Source: Chaunax sp. Z400
Lineage: Eukaryota > Chordata > Actinopteri > Lophiiformes > Chaunacidae
Length of the DNA: 64,000 nucleotides
Direction: 5' to 3'
NCBI GenBank assembly: GCA_037577475.1
Contig: CM075204.1
Span: 5,812,855-5,876,854, forward strand
In this document: piece by piece, positions 36,572 to 51,039 of the stretch
Layout of the letters: the number at the start of each line of letters is the position of its first letter
Numbering within the stretch: position 1 is the stretch's first letter
The notes under the pieces: generated by a model
Database searches by the model: none
What the model was told of the DNA's origin: nothing
The model's input: only the letters and a program-made list of their open reading frames with translations
Program-made: the position numbers and the translations under genes

Positions 36572-39108
36572 ATATAATATTTGGCCATTGTCTCCAGTCT
36601 ATCTGCAGCTACAAGACATGCCTACTAAAATGGACTGTTGTGATTGGTCCAGACTTCACACATCATAGTAACTTAATGATTGTTGTCTTTTACTTTTTTA
36701 TGGAAATGTTTATGTTTCAATCTTTATTGTGTTTTAGGAATTAATTTTCATAATTAGAAATAAAAGTTCCTCCAGTCATTTAGGATGGGCCAGTGGGCCC
36801 CGGACCCGTTAAGCCCTCCCAGCATGCCGCACCAGGAATAACCTTTAGGTAGCCTGTTGGCTCGTTTATGGCCTATTTGATCATGTATGTCGCCTCCATT
36901 AGATTTTGGTGTCATGTTCCCATGTCTCAGGAATCACATTGGTGAGCACAGTGTTGTCAGGGTCAATAAAGATGAAGGAGAATGATATGAAAATATTGTT
37001 GTGATGAAGAGAAATGATCTTCTTGCATCTCATGATCACAGCTGTTTTTTGAGAAGTCCATTGTTGTTTGCAGAGCCTACCCAGAGTTAAGAAGACATTA
37101 AATGTGGGTGGAAGGCTTCTCACATTTAACATTTGTAAAAGGTGTCCACATTAGTGTGTCTGTGGCCTCGGTGGGCCTGACAGAGGTCACATAGCCTCTG
37201 ATCACAGTGTGTCCAGCAGCTGCATGTTCCACCACATGGTGTGGATGTTGTGCTGTACAGTATGTGTGTGTGTGGCCTTAGAGGAGTCAATCATGTCATG
37301 TCCCTGAATTAATCACCAGTTTTTGTATCGGCGTGCCTCATATTGCTGTAACTAGTGGAGATGCTGGATGATGGCTGCATATAGGTGGTCTTTGTGTGTC
37401 TGTGTGTGTGAGTGTGGACACTCTGTGCTGTACCCACTCTGCCTTAGAAGGACCGTCTCTAAGGAAGGAGAGAATCTCATTCAAACAGGCGCCATTTATT
37501 TATTTATTTATTCCCAGACAACTACGCATACTCCTTCCTCGCTATCTCCATGGCAACACACCTAAACTCTCTCCGTTTCTCCCGTTTCCTCCCAGGACAC
37601 CCTTTCACTGTCTTACTTGTTTTCAGCTCATGGAGATCATGAATAATTGGCTGTGTAATGTACACTGGGTGTGAGAGTGGTGTAGATCCTACAGCAGCTC
37701 GACCTGCAGCTCATCTGTCTGATGTTCTCACAATAAATGAACAGTGAAACTGCCAGTGCCTCTCGCCGTTTATTTCACACACACGCTATACAGAACACAC
37801 CAGCTGTCCGTGATCTCTGCCCCAGAAACCACAGAGCCTTTGAACGCACCATCCAGAACAAGGATGAAGCCGTGAATTCATCTCACTTTTCTACACTGCC
37901 GTCATATTTCTTTCAGACAGATAATGGTGATGGAGCTCAAGAGGTTAGGACACATTTTAAAGTTATTACAAGTCCAAGCAGAGGGACAATTACCATTTAA
38001 ATACTATCTAAAGCTCCACCTTTCTTATAATCCATTGACTTCTCTGGGATTTGTTCACAGACTGGAGGATATTTTTACTCTCTGCTATCATCGCTTCAGC
38101 CCATCATTACCAGTCTATGGCTCCCGAGTCGGGGGATCTCTGAGCAGCTTCTATTTATAGGGTTTTAGCCCATTAAACTGAACTCTAGGACAAGGATTTA
38201 TGAAACTGAAACATCTGCACACTTATGGTGGGTTGTTTTTTTTGTGATGGAAATTAATTTAAAGTTCCAGGGCAAAGTGTTGTGTGCAAATTGTATGCAC
38301 AAGCATTATTCACTACTCCCTATAGATACAGAGCCGATTCAGGAGCAGTAAAATGAGAACTTGGCTGCTTATGAAGGATTATTTTGCATCTATAAAATGT
38401 AGCACATTGCTTTGTGGGATCATTAGCAGGAAGTTGTGAAGTAGCAGAAAATGTTCATGCATTCTACATTTTACTGTGAAGTATGTACTGTAACATATAG
38501 AATTGGTCACCAACGACATTTGTCCAAGGGCCAGAATAATCCTAAGTAGACAGTCAGGAGGCCAGACTTTCAAATAAAAAAGTATTTATTTAGGCCCAGA
38601 AATAGATGGTTATTGTTTATTAGGTTTACTTTCTTGCTCTGTGAAATGTATTTTTACTAGGCTACATATCAGTATGACAGACAGACGCCTAAAACATCTG
38701 CAATCCATAGATCATAAATTAGAAAATGATCTCAGACCTCCACCAAGGAAGCAATCAGTGTTCAATACAAAACTATGAAATTCTACTTCAGGGTCTCTGG
38801 AAGCAAACAATACAAGAGTTAGCAAGCTTAGTTATTCCCCAACAGCTTCCTCCAGTACTCTGACCAGTGAGCTGCTGTCAGCTCCAGTGGACCGTCAGAC
38901 TGGGAGCCAGTTTTGATGGGGGGTTCATTCTGTAGAACAGGTGACTGATGACTCTTTGGATCGTGACCAGGGTTTGGTAAGATGATTGGTGATCACTCCC
39001 AGGACAGACTGGGCATCTCCCACTGTCCCACTGGACAGTACGTTACAAGCATGACGTCATTATTATTCTGTGGGACAGCTGTGGCCCCCAGTAGATGGTC
39101 ATTATAAT

Positions 39109-39165
39109 GTTGTGTGTGTGTGTATATATACAGTATATATATATATATATATATATAAATATATA
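39109..39165. repeat. Compound (GT)n-(TA)n microsatellite
   Basis: A short GT run continues into a TA run with CAG and AAA interruptions. Confidence 0.95.
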
Positions 39166-41479
39166 AGCTTACAGATATTTGCAGAATGCATCATTATTTA
39201 ATACTTAATTTAAAGGTTCATTAACTGAATTTACACAAGATTGACATCATCTTATAAAATTGTCAAAATAAACCAAACGACTGTGTTAAGCAGGCTAAAT
39301 GTCCAGAGAGGTGCAGATTCATTGATCCATTGTTTCTGTAAAAAATATTGATTAATGAATAAATTGACACTTTCATGTTATGAAGTTCAACCTAAAAGCA
39401 AAAATCATTTTCTCACATAAAACATACATTTTTTAGACTCTTTTTTTGTGTGTGTTGATTAGAAAGATATTTTAAAAGATATTTCAAAAATCTTGTAACA
39501 TTAAATTTATGAGTATGGATAGACTCCACTAAACAGAAGTGAAGAAATATGTTTATATTTCAGTGGGTTAAAGCTTTAAAACCTTTATTTTTGCAAGGTT
39601 GCACACATGGACTAGACTTTGACCATAAACACTATGCATTTTGACTGAATGCACAGCATGTTATAATTTAATCAATATAACAAAATAAGTCATATTTAAT
39701 CATTTTATTTTATTTAATGGTTAGTTTCTGCCATAAGAAGCAAGGCAGCAATCTTCCATAACACGTCTAATCAGTCAGATATCAGCTAACACAACCTTGG
39801 GTAGATTTTAGCATCATCTCCACCCTCCACAGGCCATCATGTTCCTGTCTCTGATGCACCTGCTACAGTAGATGTAAGCCAGGGCTCATTATAGCTGCAG
39901 TGTTTGTATCTCAGCCCATCTCTGGGTCTGCATAACCTCACTACAAAGTCCACCATGTCTCTCATTACGTCGACACTGCTCTGCTGCATTCAGTGGTTCC
40001 TTTAAAGTGGCCCACTATAAAGAGAAGGCCCCGGGTCCAAGAACTACCACATGAAAAATGGAAAGAGAGACAGAGAGGCAGAGTTAGATTGCTCTCATCA
40101 GTGAACTCCAGACTGGATGTTGTTAGTAAAGTATAGAACCCACTAAATGACCTTCTCTTCTCTCATTACCAGAATGCTAGTTGTTTGTGGGCAAAATCGC
40201 CTTCCTTGTAAGAAAAACGAAAGAACATTGATGTGTTTTCATTTCACTTCTGACATATAATCAATACTATATTTACACAAACCAAAATAAAATTTGGGCT
40301 TTTTTCTCTAAAAGGAGGTGAAAATAATAATTTTAGCCGTTTAGCTCCATTCACTCCCATTCATTGAGGACTCCTTCCAGAGCTCCCTCTATGAGGAGTT
40401 AATAGGGAGTGAACAGGCTGTATGTAGAATGGATGTGGTTTGAGTCAGACTGGAGAATGTTTAGTTTTCAGAATTTCCTGTTTCATGGTGGAACATTGGA
40501 ATTAGCTGTTCACAGAATATCTTTTTATCATTAAGGCATTAAGACTGTGCTAAATTTGAAGTAGATCGGGTATGAGGGTTTCTTGAAGTTTGTAAATTAT
40601 TAAAATTGCACAGTAGATTCTAAATAGCTGACTTCCTGTTGCGTTTAAGTCATGGCACCAAAAGCCTTTTTTTTCCACCTTCAGGAGTTACATGTACCCA
40701 ACAAATTTTGCCCCTGGAAGTGAAACGTGTTTCAAGGGCTCCTTGAAATATGAAGAGGTTACTATTGAGCCATTTAGACAGACCCAAACCTCAAAGATAT
40801 ATGAGATATCAAGTTTCATCATTTCAGACAAGCGCACCAATTTTTAAGGTGGTACTTTGACCAATCCGGCCCTCTTTGCTCCAGCTCCTAATAGTTTGGT
40901 CCAACCATGATCCATGGGAACTTGCAAAATGAGAAAGCACAAAGACTCTGGGGATGAAAGCCAAGTTAATAACATGAATTAATGAGACATGAATATGTAG
41001 AGGAGGAGAGGGAGAGGAGGAGAGAGAAGCTAAGTGCATTATGGGAAGTCCTATAGCAGCATAGCTTGATACCTGATAGCTGAAGGCTCTGGCTCCCAAA
41101 TGAAAACAGAGTCATCTATCATGGTCATTGGTTGGCTGTGACTCAGGGGGAACAAGGTTTCTCACCATTAATTAATTTATTCATCAATCACAGGGGTTCT
41201 GTTCAAGTATCCTTGAGTAATACACTGTCACTGCTGTTATATTCACTGTTGCCCTGTAAACAGGACACATTAAAACAGCAGGGAGGGGTGTTGTCGTTTT
41301 GTTGGTCAACCCAGTGCAACCACCTGCCTAATCCCCACCCACCTCCACACAAATACATTTAGACACACACACAATTGGCAGCGTTCCCCTCCTGGCTGAC
41401 TTTGTGGTCTTATCTTGAAATACACATCGCCCTTCCTTCCCTCTCCAGCTGTACACCCTGTCATTAGAGGGAAGCAACT

Positions 41480-41589
<110 letters not shown>

Positions 41590-43509
41590 GTTTTTGACCA
41601 TGTACATACAAACATCCAGATTGTGAACCGGCTCTACTTAACCTTACATCATATTGTCTAATTATGGGCTCTTCCAAAAACGCAAACGTGAATTCATCCA
41701 ACGTTTGAAGTTTTGATCCTATTCATACCTTTGCTTAAAGTTTGTGGGTGTATCACCTCGGTAGTTTTTCTTATGAATCTCAGGCACTGGGGAAAATGAA
41801 AAATACTGCAGGACAAGGATTAAAGGGTAGGTTTACAATTCTTCAAGTCTAAATGTCTTTATAAGTCACGGGGAACAAAATTCACAGTCCTTGTTCTGCA
41901 TAAAGATTGAAATCCTCTGCAGGATTATAGCCCATACAGGGCAAGTCTGTCATGTTCGTTCACGATTTATGTGCAGTTCTATCATCAAGCTATGACCTGA
42001 CTGCTCATTCTGAAAGGCCAGGTAGAAGTCTGTTACCCAAAGAAGAAGTAGAGGTTTGTTTGCTGGTGGAGGATCCACTATCTATACAAGGCAGGAACGT
42101 CCATCCTGTGTGCATATATGGACTCACAGGTGTGCTGGGAACATGTAGTTTGGTTTGGAGATTTTGCAGAGTGAATTGGTCGTACACTAGCTTCTACTAT
42201 ATAGATTGAACATTCATAGCATGGAACTGTTCAGGCACTCTGTTTGTCACAGTTTGGGGAATCGACTCTGCTTGGCTCTGCTTCAGCTGTGTAAGAGACT
42301 GTAAGTCAGGAATTCATCCGACCAACCTACAGTCAGTCAGGAGAGCTGTGATCACTCCTCCCTCTCTTGCTCGTTGCAGGACAAAACTAAAATTTGGGCC
42401 AACTCTGAAATGTCTCACGCAGCTCAAAAGACTTGTCAAAAACAGGCTTAAATTCTACAGTGCATGTCCATCTTAAATGTATTTAAAAAGTTATCTGAAG
42501 TTAATATGAAGAAGTTGGTACCTTCCAACAAAAACAAGCTGTTTAGTGTAATATTCCCTCTTTGTGTTCTCCCAGACAGCGTTTCCCTGTTGAGCTGCAG
42601 GAACAGAGAGTGTATCTACCTGACTTACTAAGGATGCTGAGGCCTCATATTAGCTTGGACTGTGGATTTTGTCCCCCATCCCTTAGAATGAAAGCACATT
42701 GGGAAGAGATTGCTCATGATCTCTAATGACTCTGAAAGGTCATAACAAAAGTGTGAATGTTGCTTGAAAAACTAATCCTCACATTTAAGCCTTGTGCTGG
42801 ACAAAAGTGACCTTTTACATCAGAAAAATGCCTTTTCAGACAGACTTTTCACTGGAGTCTGTGTCGGGGATTTATATTCAATAATACCCAGGAGCAGAAA
42901 AACACATTACAGAGATTTTGTTTTTTACTAAACCTATACACACTATATACTTCATTCGTACTACACACTTAAGAAGTTATTTTTCTTTGTGTTATTCAAA
43001 AACACACACAAAATCCTTACCTGCAGAAGTTTCCTGATTGTGATCAGGTCTCAGGAGTCCTGCATCAAACCTCTCCTCAGACTGAGGACCTACTTTCAGA
43101 GCTTTAAACTAAAGATAAAATAAGAGCAGACACACCTTTCTTTTCTTTCTTTTTATGAGTTCCTTCTAACTCAAACGGTTAGGGGCTACTTTTAGCCTGG
43201 AAATGTTACGGCTCCTTTGTTTCCTGCTCAAGCATCAGAGGTTAGTAGATTATTGCTTTCTGTCAGTGGAAGCACATTATCCCTATAGGGCCCTGACACA
43301 CAATATGGGCTGTCTGTGAGTATGTGTGAGTATGTGTCTGTGAGTGTCTGTGGTCCTATTTTTTGCGATGTGCCCCATATTATTGGCACTATTCAACCCT
43401 TGCTGGTGGGTTTTTGGTCAAATGAGTGTGTTGAATCAGCTGAAGACCTCGTCCATGAGAGAAAACACCGGTCATTAAATTGGAAAGTGTCGTGAGGGTC
43501 TCACGTTAG

Positions 43510-43690
43510 CATTTGGTGCTCTTGTTTTGTACCAGATGAACGCATCCAGTCTCTGAAAATGAAAAAACAAACTTTTTTTGTCTATGTTTTCTACTGATTT
43601 TATTTTTTCTTATTCAAAATAGAAAATGAAAATTTAAATTTCACTCCTCCCTTTTTGGACATGAAAAGGAAAACTCCTTGTATTTCAATT
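43510..43690 (+). repeat. Dispersed repeat family B, copy 2
   Basis: It begins 'catttggtgctcttgttttgta' and matches 14628-14817 in order and orientation, with scattered differences. The two copies are 28.9 kb apart. Confidence 0.65.
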
Positions 43691-45785
43691 TTAGTTTTTG
43701 TATTTTAAAACGAAAAATCAAATAATCTTTTAAAAAATATATATTTTCTGAAACCAAATGACCAAAAGATACACAGACCCGTGAGCTAGGCCACCAACTG
43801 CTCGACATTAAAGGAGGCTTCACTACAATCAAGCTACCCCTCAGAGGAATGTCAGGTAAGATGCAGTATCGTTAAGCGTGATGCTACGACCACACTACTG
43901 AGAAATTTAGTTAAACAGCACCACTATTCATAGACCAGCTGAAACGCCTGAGTGGTCGTTTTGTTTGAAAATCCTGTATAGTTTTCCTTTATATAAAAGT
44001 ACACACATATTATGTATTATTAAAATGTATTTAAAGTATCAACAGTAAGCTACACTCAGTAGAGGCTACAGTATGTACAGAAGGAATCCACGTCCCTTCC
44101 TTCACTACAATATATTCCACAGACCTTAAATGAACATACACCATATCATACATGAAATAGTGAATACATACCAACACAGGGTAGGATTTTTCTTTTCTTT
44201 TTTCAATTTTTGCAGTTTCCATGACGCTACACAGGAATTGCATCCTATGACCAAGGATGATGTACTGTGACAATACGATTAATGGGGTCGTGTTTCTAAG
44301 GAGAGATCAATTGTTGCATTTGGAAGACTGTTGGCATTTAAATTACCCGGTCACTGCGATGTTATTTGCAGAGAAAAAAGATCAATACCGCTGAGCCAGG
44401 CTCCAACATTGAGGAGTATGTTGGGGTGAGGAGCAGTAGGCCAGTGGTGACAGGGAGGACAACAAGAGGAGGGGCAGGAGGGGCAGGAGGGGTAGCAAAA
44501 ACCCCAACACCTGTCAGCCTGGCCATGAGTCCATAAAGTATGTCAGGGCAGAGCCAAGCGAGAGGAAGGTCAGCCCTAACAGAGACACAGCAAGGAGGAA
44601 ACACGGGGGGAGCCAGTGACACCAGTAAAACCAGCAATGTGTTGGAACTTCCATCTTCATCCTCCTGTATCCTCTCCCTCATTCCAGACTGGTGTGGTTT
44701 CTCACAGCTGTGTCTGGCCACAGAACCCCAGGATCACATTTTTTAACATTTAGCCAATATTATAAAAATTAATAGGCCAATTAAAATAAAAAAAATAACC
44801 ACTTGATGTTCCACTGCTATATGCATTGGGTCCAGGTCCAGATCATAATATGGTTCTGGGAGATTAGAGTATATATTTGGAGGGGGACAATATGTATTAG
44901 GTCACAGTTCAGTATCAGATAGGGGTAAAGACATGGTACCGTCACCAATATGTACCTGAGATGATGTGCATTCCGAGTCAGTCAAATGGATTTGACTTAC
45001 TTTATTACTTACTTATTACTGTAAAAGGTAAGAAGTTATATTTAGATGAACTGATATCACTGGTGGAGACCCTGCAGAGGAATCTGAGCGCTGGTGTGAA
45101 ACCTCAACTGAGACACTGTTGTAAATAAATGTGATAAGATTTCATGGCTTGTTATCACAGCTAAAATTAGATTAAGGTTTCTTATTCACGTTTCCCATGA
45201 CTGGGATAAGCAGGCTTGTCACCACAATGTTACAGGTCATTCTGTAACCTCCAGGCAGCTACTGGGCTCTCTAAAAAAAAACTTCTCCACTGCTGCTGAA
45301 AGCTGGCGGGGATAAAGACCCATCGATGCACAAGTGTTAGGGAGGGTTTCACTGTAAAATTTAATGCCTGTTAAGTAAAATATTTTGGCTGGATATTTGA
45401 ACTGAATGGATTAACAGATGTGATGATGAATCATCTGCTGGTTTATTAAAATGATCACATTTAGAGCTGAGGGCTGAATGACCAGAGTAGAGGTGGACCC
45501 TCCACTCACAGCTCAGGCAATTTACTTCATGAGGGTTAATGTTGCTGTAAAAACGTCATCTGTCATCGGGGGAGAAGTTCTAGCATAATGAAGCTGTTCA
45601 CCCTGCACAGGCATCCATGGGAATGACACTGAATCCCCAGGCAATAGAAGCAGAATGTGGTTGTACCCCGAGACTCAGCCACACCAGCATTTATAAGAGC
45701 AAAGTGTAATGACAACATTTTAATGGGATTAATAGATTCACTCACAGAGGAAAAGTAAATCTGTGCAGAAAAACACAGTCGGCAG

Positions 45786-46598
45786 ACACGTGTAGCACAG
45801 ATGTTACAGATGTTATGGCTCATTGCACAGTGGAGGCAGATCACATTTAGTGACAAGTCCAGATTTAACTTGCACAGAGCTGATGGTCGTAGGCATTTGT
45901 ATCATCACCATGGGGAACGCTATCCTGCAGCATACATCCAGGAAGTGGACCGTTTTTGTGGTGTTGTCATGGTGTGACATTGCTAATGGATGGCGGTCAC
46001 ACCTTGTCCACATCCACGGTACACTGACAGCTATCTGTTACTGAGATACGGTCCTACGTCCACATGTCATTCCCAGGATACAGCAATCAGGCATCACCTT
46101 CATACATGACAATGCCAGACCACATGTGGCTCATGTCTGTCAGGAGTAGTCTACCTGGACCAGAACAATGTCGCTGTCCTTCCTTGACCAGCATATTCAC
46201 CAGATCTCAACCCAATAGAGCATCTGTGGGATGTTCTGAATCACCGGGTGAGACGGAGAGATCCTGCCCCAGCAACACATGAACAACTTGTCACAGCTCT
46301 GCAGGAAGAATGACGTCATCCTACAAGTCCAGAATAACATCTGATCCATTCAGGAGGTGTAAAGTAGTGATAAGTGCTGGAGGTGATCACACATTACTGA
46401 CTGTTGTTGTTGTTCTCTGTATCACCATCCACACTTTCTGACTTGTTAACACTAAAGACAACAACCACTAATCTGTACAAAAATGATTGTTCTGTATGAC
46501 TAAAGATGTGTGAACCATAATTTGCCTTTAATATGAACAGGATGGCATGAAATCCTGCTAATTGATGCGTTTTTACTGTTGCTCAGTTATACAACAAC
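45786..46598 (+). mobile_element. 5'-truncated Tc1-like transposon with transposase pseudogene
   Basis: The plus strand retains the C-terminal half of a Tc1/mariner transposase. SDKSRFNLHRADGR carries the first catalytic aspartate at 45852, HDNARPHVAHV the second at 46108, and YSPDLNPIEHLWDVL the glutamate at 46218, fitting the DD34E pattern. The chain is broken by stops (after GVVMV near 45975, and elsewhere) and at least one frameshift, since the second and third sites are 110 rather than 105 bases apart. The 3' terminal repeat is at about 46566-46595. The DNA-binding half is missing. Confidence 0.85.
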
Positions 46599-47079
46599 GT
46601 TACATGAATTAATTACAATGTACCAGACCTTCTCATGGCATTTCTTCATTAATACAAAGTCTGTACAATAGATAATATTAATTAAAGTTGTTTAATTTAT
46701 GTTTAAATCATAAGACCGTTACAATGTTGTGTCAGTGTCCTTTTTTTAACAAATTAATTGTGACTGCAGTATAAATGTTGATTTAAAATAGAATCTTTAA
46801 CCTCAAAAATATAATAACCTTTCTGACCACAAGTCAAAGGTGAAATTTGGGATCAAACCCCAGGAACAGCGTCTGGCTTTAAGGCCAATGCCACATAGTG
46901 GCCAAACTATGTCATTACACCGTCATGCACACATGCCCAAATAGACTTTTTCCTAAAGCAGCAGTGAAATATGGTAGATAAAAATTCCACAACCCTTGTG
47001 AAATTACTATCAGAAATTGGTAGAATTTAAAATGATGTATTATAACATGAAAAGTCTATAAGCGTCGCACAATTAAATC

Positions 47080-47335
47080 ATTTTATCCCCATTAAACTTG
47101 GCAGAGGGCTAAAGTGGACATTTATGGCTCAGCTGGGAGATGTCTGGAGTATGTATGCTCATGGTTAGCATGCTAACAAAGTCCAGCTAAGGCTGATGGG
47201 AATTCATTTTGTCTGTATTGGAAAAGTTAAGTAACTCAGAGAGAAACTCATAAAGATTCATCTTCTGGGAACAATGAACATTTGCGGTAAATTTTGTGCC
47301 AATCTATCCAGTCGATACTGTATGTTTCATGTGAT
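47080..47335 (+). repeat. Dispersed repeat family E, copy 2
   Basis: It includes 'ttatggctcagctgggagatgtctgg', 'tggttagcatgctaa', 'attcatcttctgggaacaatgaacatttgcggtaaattttgtgccaatctatcc'. The final phrase parallels 23585-23620. Confidence 0.5.
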
Positions 47336-48279
47336 AAATTAAAACCTATGAGGAGGATCATCTGGGTTCCATGGACACCAATAGCAAGTGTCTCTCATTA
47401 CTGTTGCAGGTTGTTTTTCCCACCTCAGTTCCAAACAACTCAAAATGAAAACAATGTGACTTCAGCAGCTGGTAAAGATCAAATGTTCCTTGAAAAGAGC
47501 ACGGATGGAAGGCCATGTTTCTGTGCAGCCGAAGGTCCTTCATAGCCTTACACACTGATCTGAAGGTGACCTCTGACCTGCCTAAAGGGGGGGAAACAAA
47601 TCCTCCACAGGGGTTAGCAAATTACATTTACCTTCCAATCAGGACAACCCACATATTGGAACAACACAGCGAGTGATGGTTATAGATGGTTTTAATGAAC
47701 TAGACCTGCTTTTATGGCTCTCTGCTGCCCATGAATTAAACCTCTGTCAGAATGCCCCACCCATCTGCAATTACATGCTGTTTGCCATATGGGAGATGAG
47801 GCTTGACAGCTCATATCCAGCTTGAATAATTACTCTATAATCTATAAAAATGCAACATTTCACCTTCAGGCTGTACTGTATATGCCAGTCATGCTGATGA
47901 GCTGCTGCTCTGAGAAGATTTCCAGCTGTGGGCTGAGTGTTAGACGCTGTAGCCACTGGACATACAGATGGAGAGCAGCCAGTCGCCCTATAGGTCGGAG
48001 TGTGGATGGAGGCACAGGACGTGTTGGATCAAAGTTTGACTTGATGGCTTTTATGAGGAGTTTCTTGTGTTGCTGTTGTTAAGGTTAACTTAACCTGTTG
48101 CTGTTAACTTAAGGTGACATTTCCAATACCTATTTTGTTTGGTTTATGTGATTGTGACATTTAACAGTTGTGTATTTATATTTATTTGTTTCTGCCACTT
48201 GGGGTCAATGATAACAAAATAAAACACGTCCATAGTTTGGGCTCCCTGTTGATGAAATCTGATGTGTACATTAATATGA

Positions 48280-48430
48280 TTACCTCTGCAATCGAGAGAT
48301 AGCATTGGTGCATTGGTGCAATTTGTTTGTTTGTTTGTGTTTGTTAGCAAGATAACTCAAAATGTTTGGGATGGATTTCAATGAACTTTTGTGGAAAGGT
48401 GGACGCTGGGGAGGGGAACAGGTGATTCCA
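48280..48430 (+). repeat. Dispersed repeat family D, plus-strand copy
   Basis: It opens 'attacctctgcaatcgag' and continues 'tttgtttgtttgtgtttgttagcaagataactcaaaatg', 'ttcaatgaacttttgtggaaaggtgg'. The order is that of the 63285-63460 copy. Confidence 0.6.
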
Positions 48431-48469
48431 TTTTGAGGCTCATCTGGGAAGAAAAAAATTCTTTTCTTT

Positions 48470-48650
48470 TTTTTAACAACAGTGGCACAGTTGGTAACAC
48501 TGTTTTCCTCACAGCAAGGTCCTGGGTTCAAATCCACCTGAGAACCTGTGACTTTTCTGTGTGGAGTTTGCATGTTCTCCCCCTGTCTGCGTGGGTTCCC
48601 TCCAGGTTCTCCGGCTTCCTCCCACCTTCCAGGGCGCTCATGCTACATGT
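48470..48650 (+). repeat. tRNA-derived SINE-like repeat, head portion
   Basis: An A-box-like TGGCACAGTTGGT at 48482-48494 and a B-box-like GGTTCAAATCC near 48526-48536 are spaced as in an RNA polymerase III promoter. 'gtgtggagtttgcatgttctccccctg' and 'gggttccctccaggttctccggcttcctccca' follow. The downstream body joins what the 5431-5579 fragment carries. A LINE fragment begins soon after. Confidence 0.75.
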
Positions 48651-48689
48651 GCGACCCGAGAGCAGCTCGTTTGTTTGACAAAGTGTCTT

Positions 48690-50245
48690 TAACAAAAAGA
48701 AAAGTATTTTCTATAGAGGGAATAGCCAAGAAAAGAAAGAAATTAACAGAGAAGTTACGGAGATATGGAAAGCTAAAAGAACCTATAAGGATAGGGTGGA
48801 ACATAAATACAGCAGCGGAGATCTGCAGGCAGCCTGGAGGGGAATTGAATCCATGTCTTCAGTGACTCAGAGTGGCAGTAATTACGCAAGAAACTCATAA
48901 TAATAGAGGGAATAAATGATGCTGATCTCCCAAATAGTTTTAACTCTTTTTATTCTCGTTTTGAAAAACAGGATTTCTCTGAAAACAGAATCTCTCTCTC
49001 CAGACTGTGAGTTTGTCATTAAAAGGAACGTGTCAGAGATCTCCTGAAACGGGTCAATCTCAGGAAGGACCCTGCGGATGATCTTTGTGGACACACATTG
49101 TGTTATTGTGCTGATCAGCTTTGTGGTGTCTTTCAGCAGATCTTCCAGAGGTAAATCTTCAATTGTCATACCCATCCCCAAGAACACCAAACCCAAGCAG
49201 CTGAATGAGTTTAGACCAGTCGCCCTGACATCACTGATCAGGAAAATCTTTGAGAAAATTTTAAAACATTTTGTTTTGTCACCCATAAACTGACAAATTG
49301 ATCCACTGCAATGTGCAGACCAGGAAGGAAGAGAGGTCGAGGATGCAAAACTTTTTATACGGAATAACCTTAACAAACATCTAGAAAAGCCACAGGCTCA
49401 TGTCAGGCTTTTGTTTGCTGACTTTTCATCTGCATTCAACACAATGCAGCTGCATCTTCTGACTGAAAGGTTGCAAAGTGTTTTTAATTAGTCCCACCAG
49501 CTGGTGCTGTGGCTTTTAGATTTCTTGACTAACAGGTCCACAGGTTCACCTCAAGGATGTCTCCTTTCTCCTCTGTTATTTATACTGTACACAGATGGAT
49601 GCAGGAGCTCCCAGGAAGGCAGCTATTTGGTCAAATCTTCTGACGATACCTCACTGCTGTCCCTCCTCCGAGGCTCTGAATCAGACCATGGGGAGGTGCT
49701 CACTGATTTTATTTCTTGATGTGACAGTAATTGACTCGATTTGAATGTTACTAAAACCAAAGAACTCATCATTGATTTCAGTCGCAGTAGACATGAAGTC
49801 AAAGAGCATCATCCATAATAAAAGTGTAGAAGTTGTCACATCTTACCTGGGTACCATTTTAGACAACCAGCTCAAATGTGATGTGAAAACTGAAGCCATT
49901 GTGAAGAGGAGGCAACAGAGAATTCACCTTCTTCATTTTTACCAGTCTTTTATTGAGTCTTCTGAGTTTCTCTTTTATCTGCTGGTTTCACAGCCTAACA
50001 GTAAAAGAGAGAAACAGCTTGAACAGCATTGTAAACATTTGCTCCAATATTATACAGTAGGAGTGAGGCAAAGAGACCTGAACTCTTTTTGTGACCAACC
50101 AATCCTTGGAAAAGTAATGTGTACTCTGGCTTCCTCTGGTCATGTTCTTGCTTCAGAATCAGGGTGTCGGTTCTCTCTACCTGTTAGATACCAACCTGTA
50201 TGCAAGATGGTTCATCCCCTCTGCATTAAGGCTTTTAAATAAACA
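48690..50245 (+). pseudogene. 5'-truncated non-LTR retrotransposon ORF2 (reverse transcriptase), degenerate
   Basis: Translated pieces follow the order of a LINE polyprotein. A linker with KKLTEKLRR leads to an upstream RT segment (FRPVALTSLIRKIFEKIL, about 49209-49265). LFADFSSAFNTMQ follows (about 49417-49448), then GSPQGCLLSPLLF (about 49540-49580). SSDDTSLLSLL at about 49635 stands where FADD/YADD is expected. A thumb-like region ends in FYQSFIES (about 49937-49960). The endonuclease is absent, stops and frameshifts are frequent, and residues are missing between FLTNRS and GSPQGC. It resembles L2/CR1/Rex-type fish LINEs; the clade is not secure. Confidence 0.85.
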
Positions 50246-51039
50246 AACATAGTTCTTTTGCTCACTGTTTATCTTTTTTAATCTATTTATCTTATTCAAC
50301 ATTTCCGTTTCTTGGCTCTTTGTATATTAATCTGTATGTTGTTTTTTTATGCTGGGGGGGCAATCTGGGCTATCTGGCCTCTGTTGGACTCTGAGGGGGG
50401 ACCCTTTGCACTCGTAGGGGCCCTGCTGCATGATCCTGGCCCAACACACCAGCAACCACCAAGACCCGATCTTCAGTGTCTGCTGAGCAAGTGTTTGTGG
50501 CCAACATCACGTGTGATTGTCTCTTGGGAGTCTTCAGGTTCTGGTCTGGCTGGGGGTGTTTGGAATATAAACCACGATCATTACTGCCTGTCTTTTCTGT
50601 ACTGCCTGTCCTTTTGTCCTTGTCTGTCTTGTTTTGTCTATATGTTTCACACATGGTGGATCAAAACCCTCTTTGATGTGAGTTGGGTATTAGTTCCAAT
50701 TAAAACGTAATAGGCTAGTTTTTCAAAGAGAGCTGGTGTAGGTCACACGCACACAATCACACACTCAGAAATAACACTGCTGCAAGATCAAACTGCATAT
50801 AATTTTTTTTGAATGTTTTTTACCAATCTTGGCGAAAATCAAAAGTATTCATGCAGACAGATTTATAATGAGAGGGAAAAAAGGGAGAAACAATTACAGA
50901 AAATGTATCTACAGTATGTACTATGCCATGGCCCCGCCCTACTCTGCCTCTGATTGGCTTGGTATGACATGTTTCTGACATTTTCAAAGTTCAGTGAGGG
51001 GACAGATTCAAAATGTCATCATAAAGCCAAGCTCTGCAA

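Noticed and set aside
44362..44721. 119-codon minus-strand ORF with hydrophobic and proline-rich stretches
   Set aside because: It spans a short GGGGCAGGA repeat, has an equally open opposite strand and no homology that I recognise.
48470..48545. Functional tRNA gene
   Set aside because: A and B box matches exist, but the sequence continues as a dispersed repeat and no cloverleaf is evident.
48882..49376. 164-codon minus-strand ORF
   Set aside because: It is antisense to LINE reverse transcriptase sequence.
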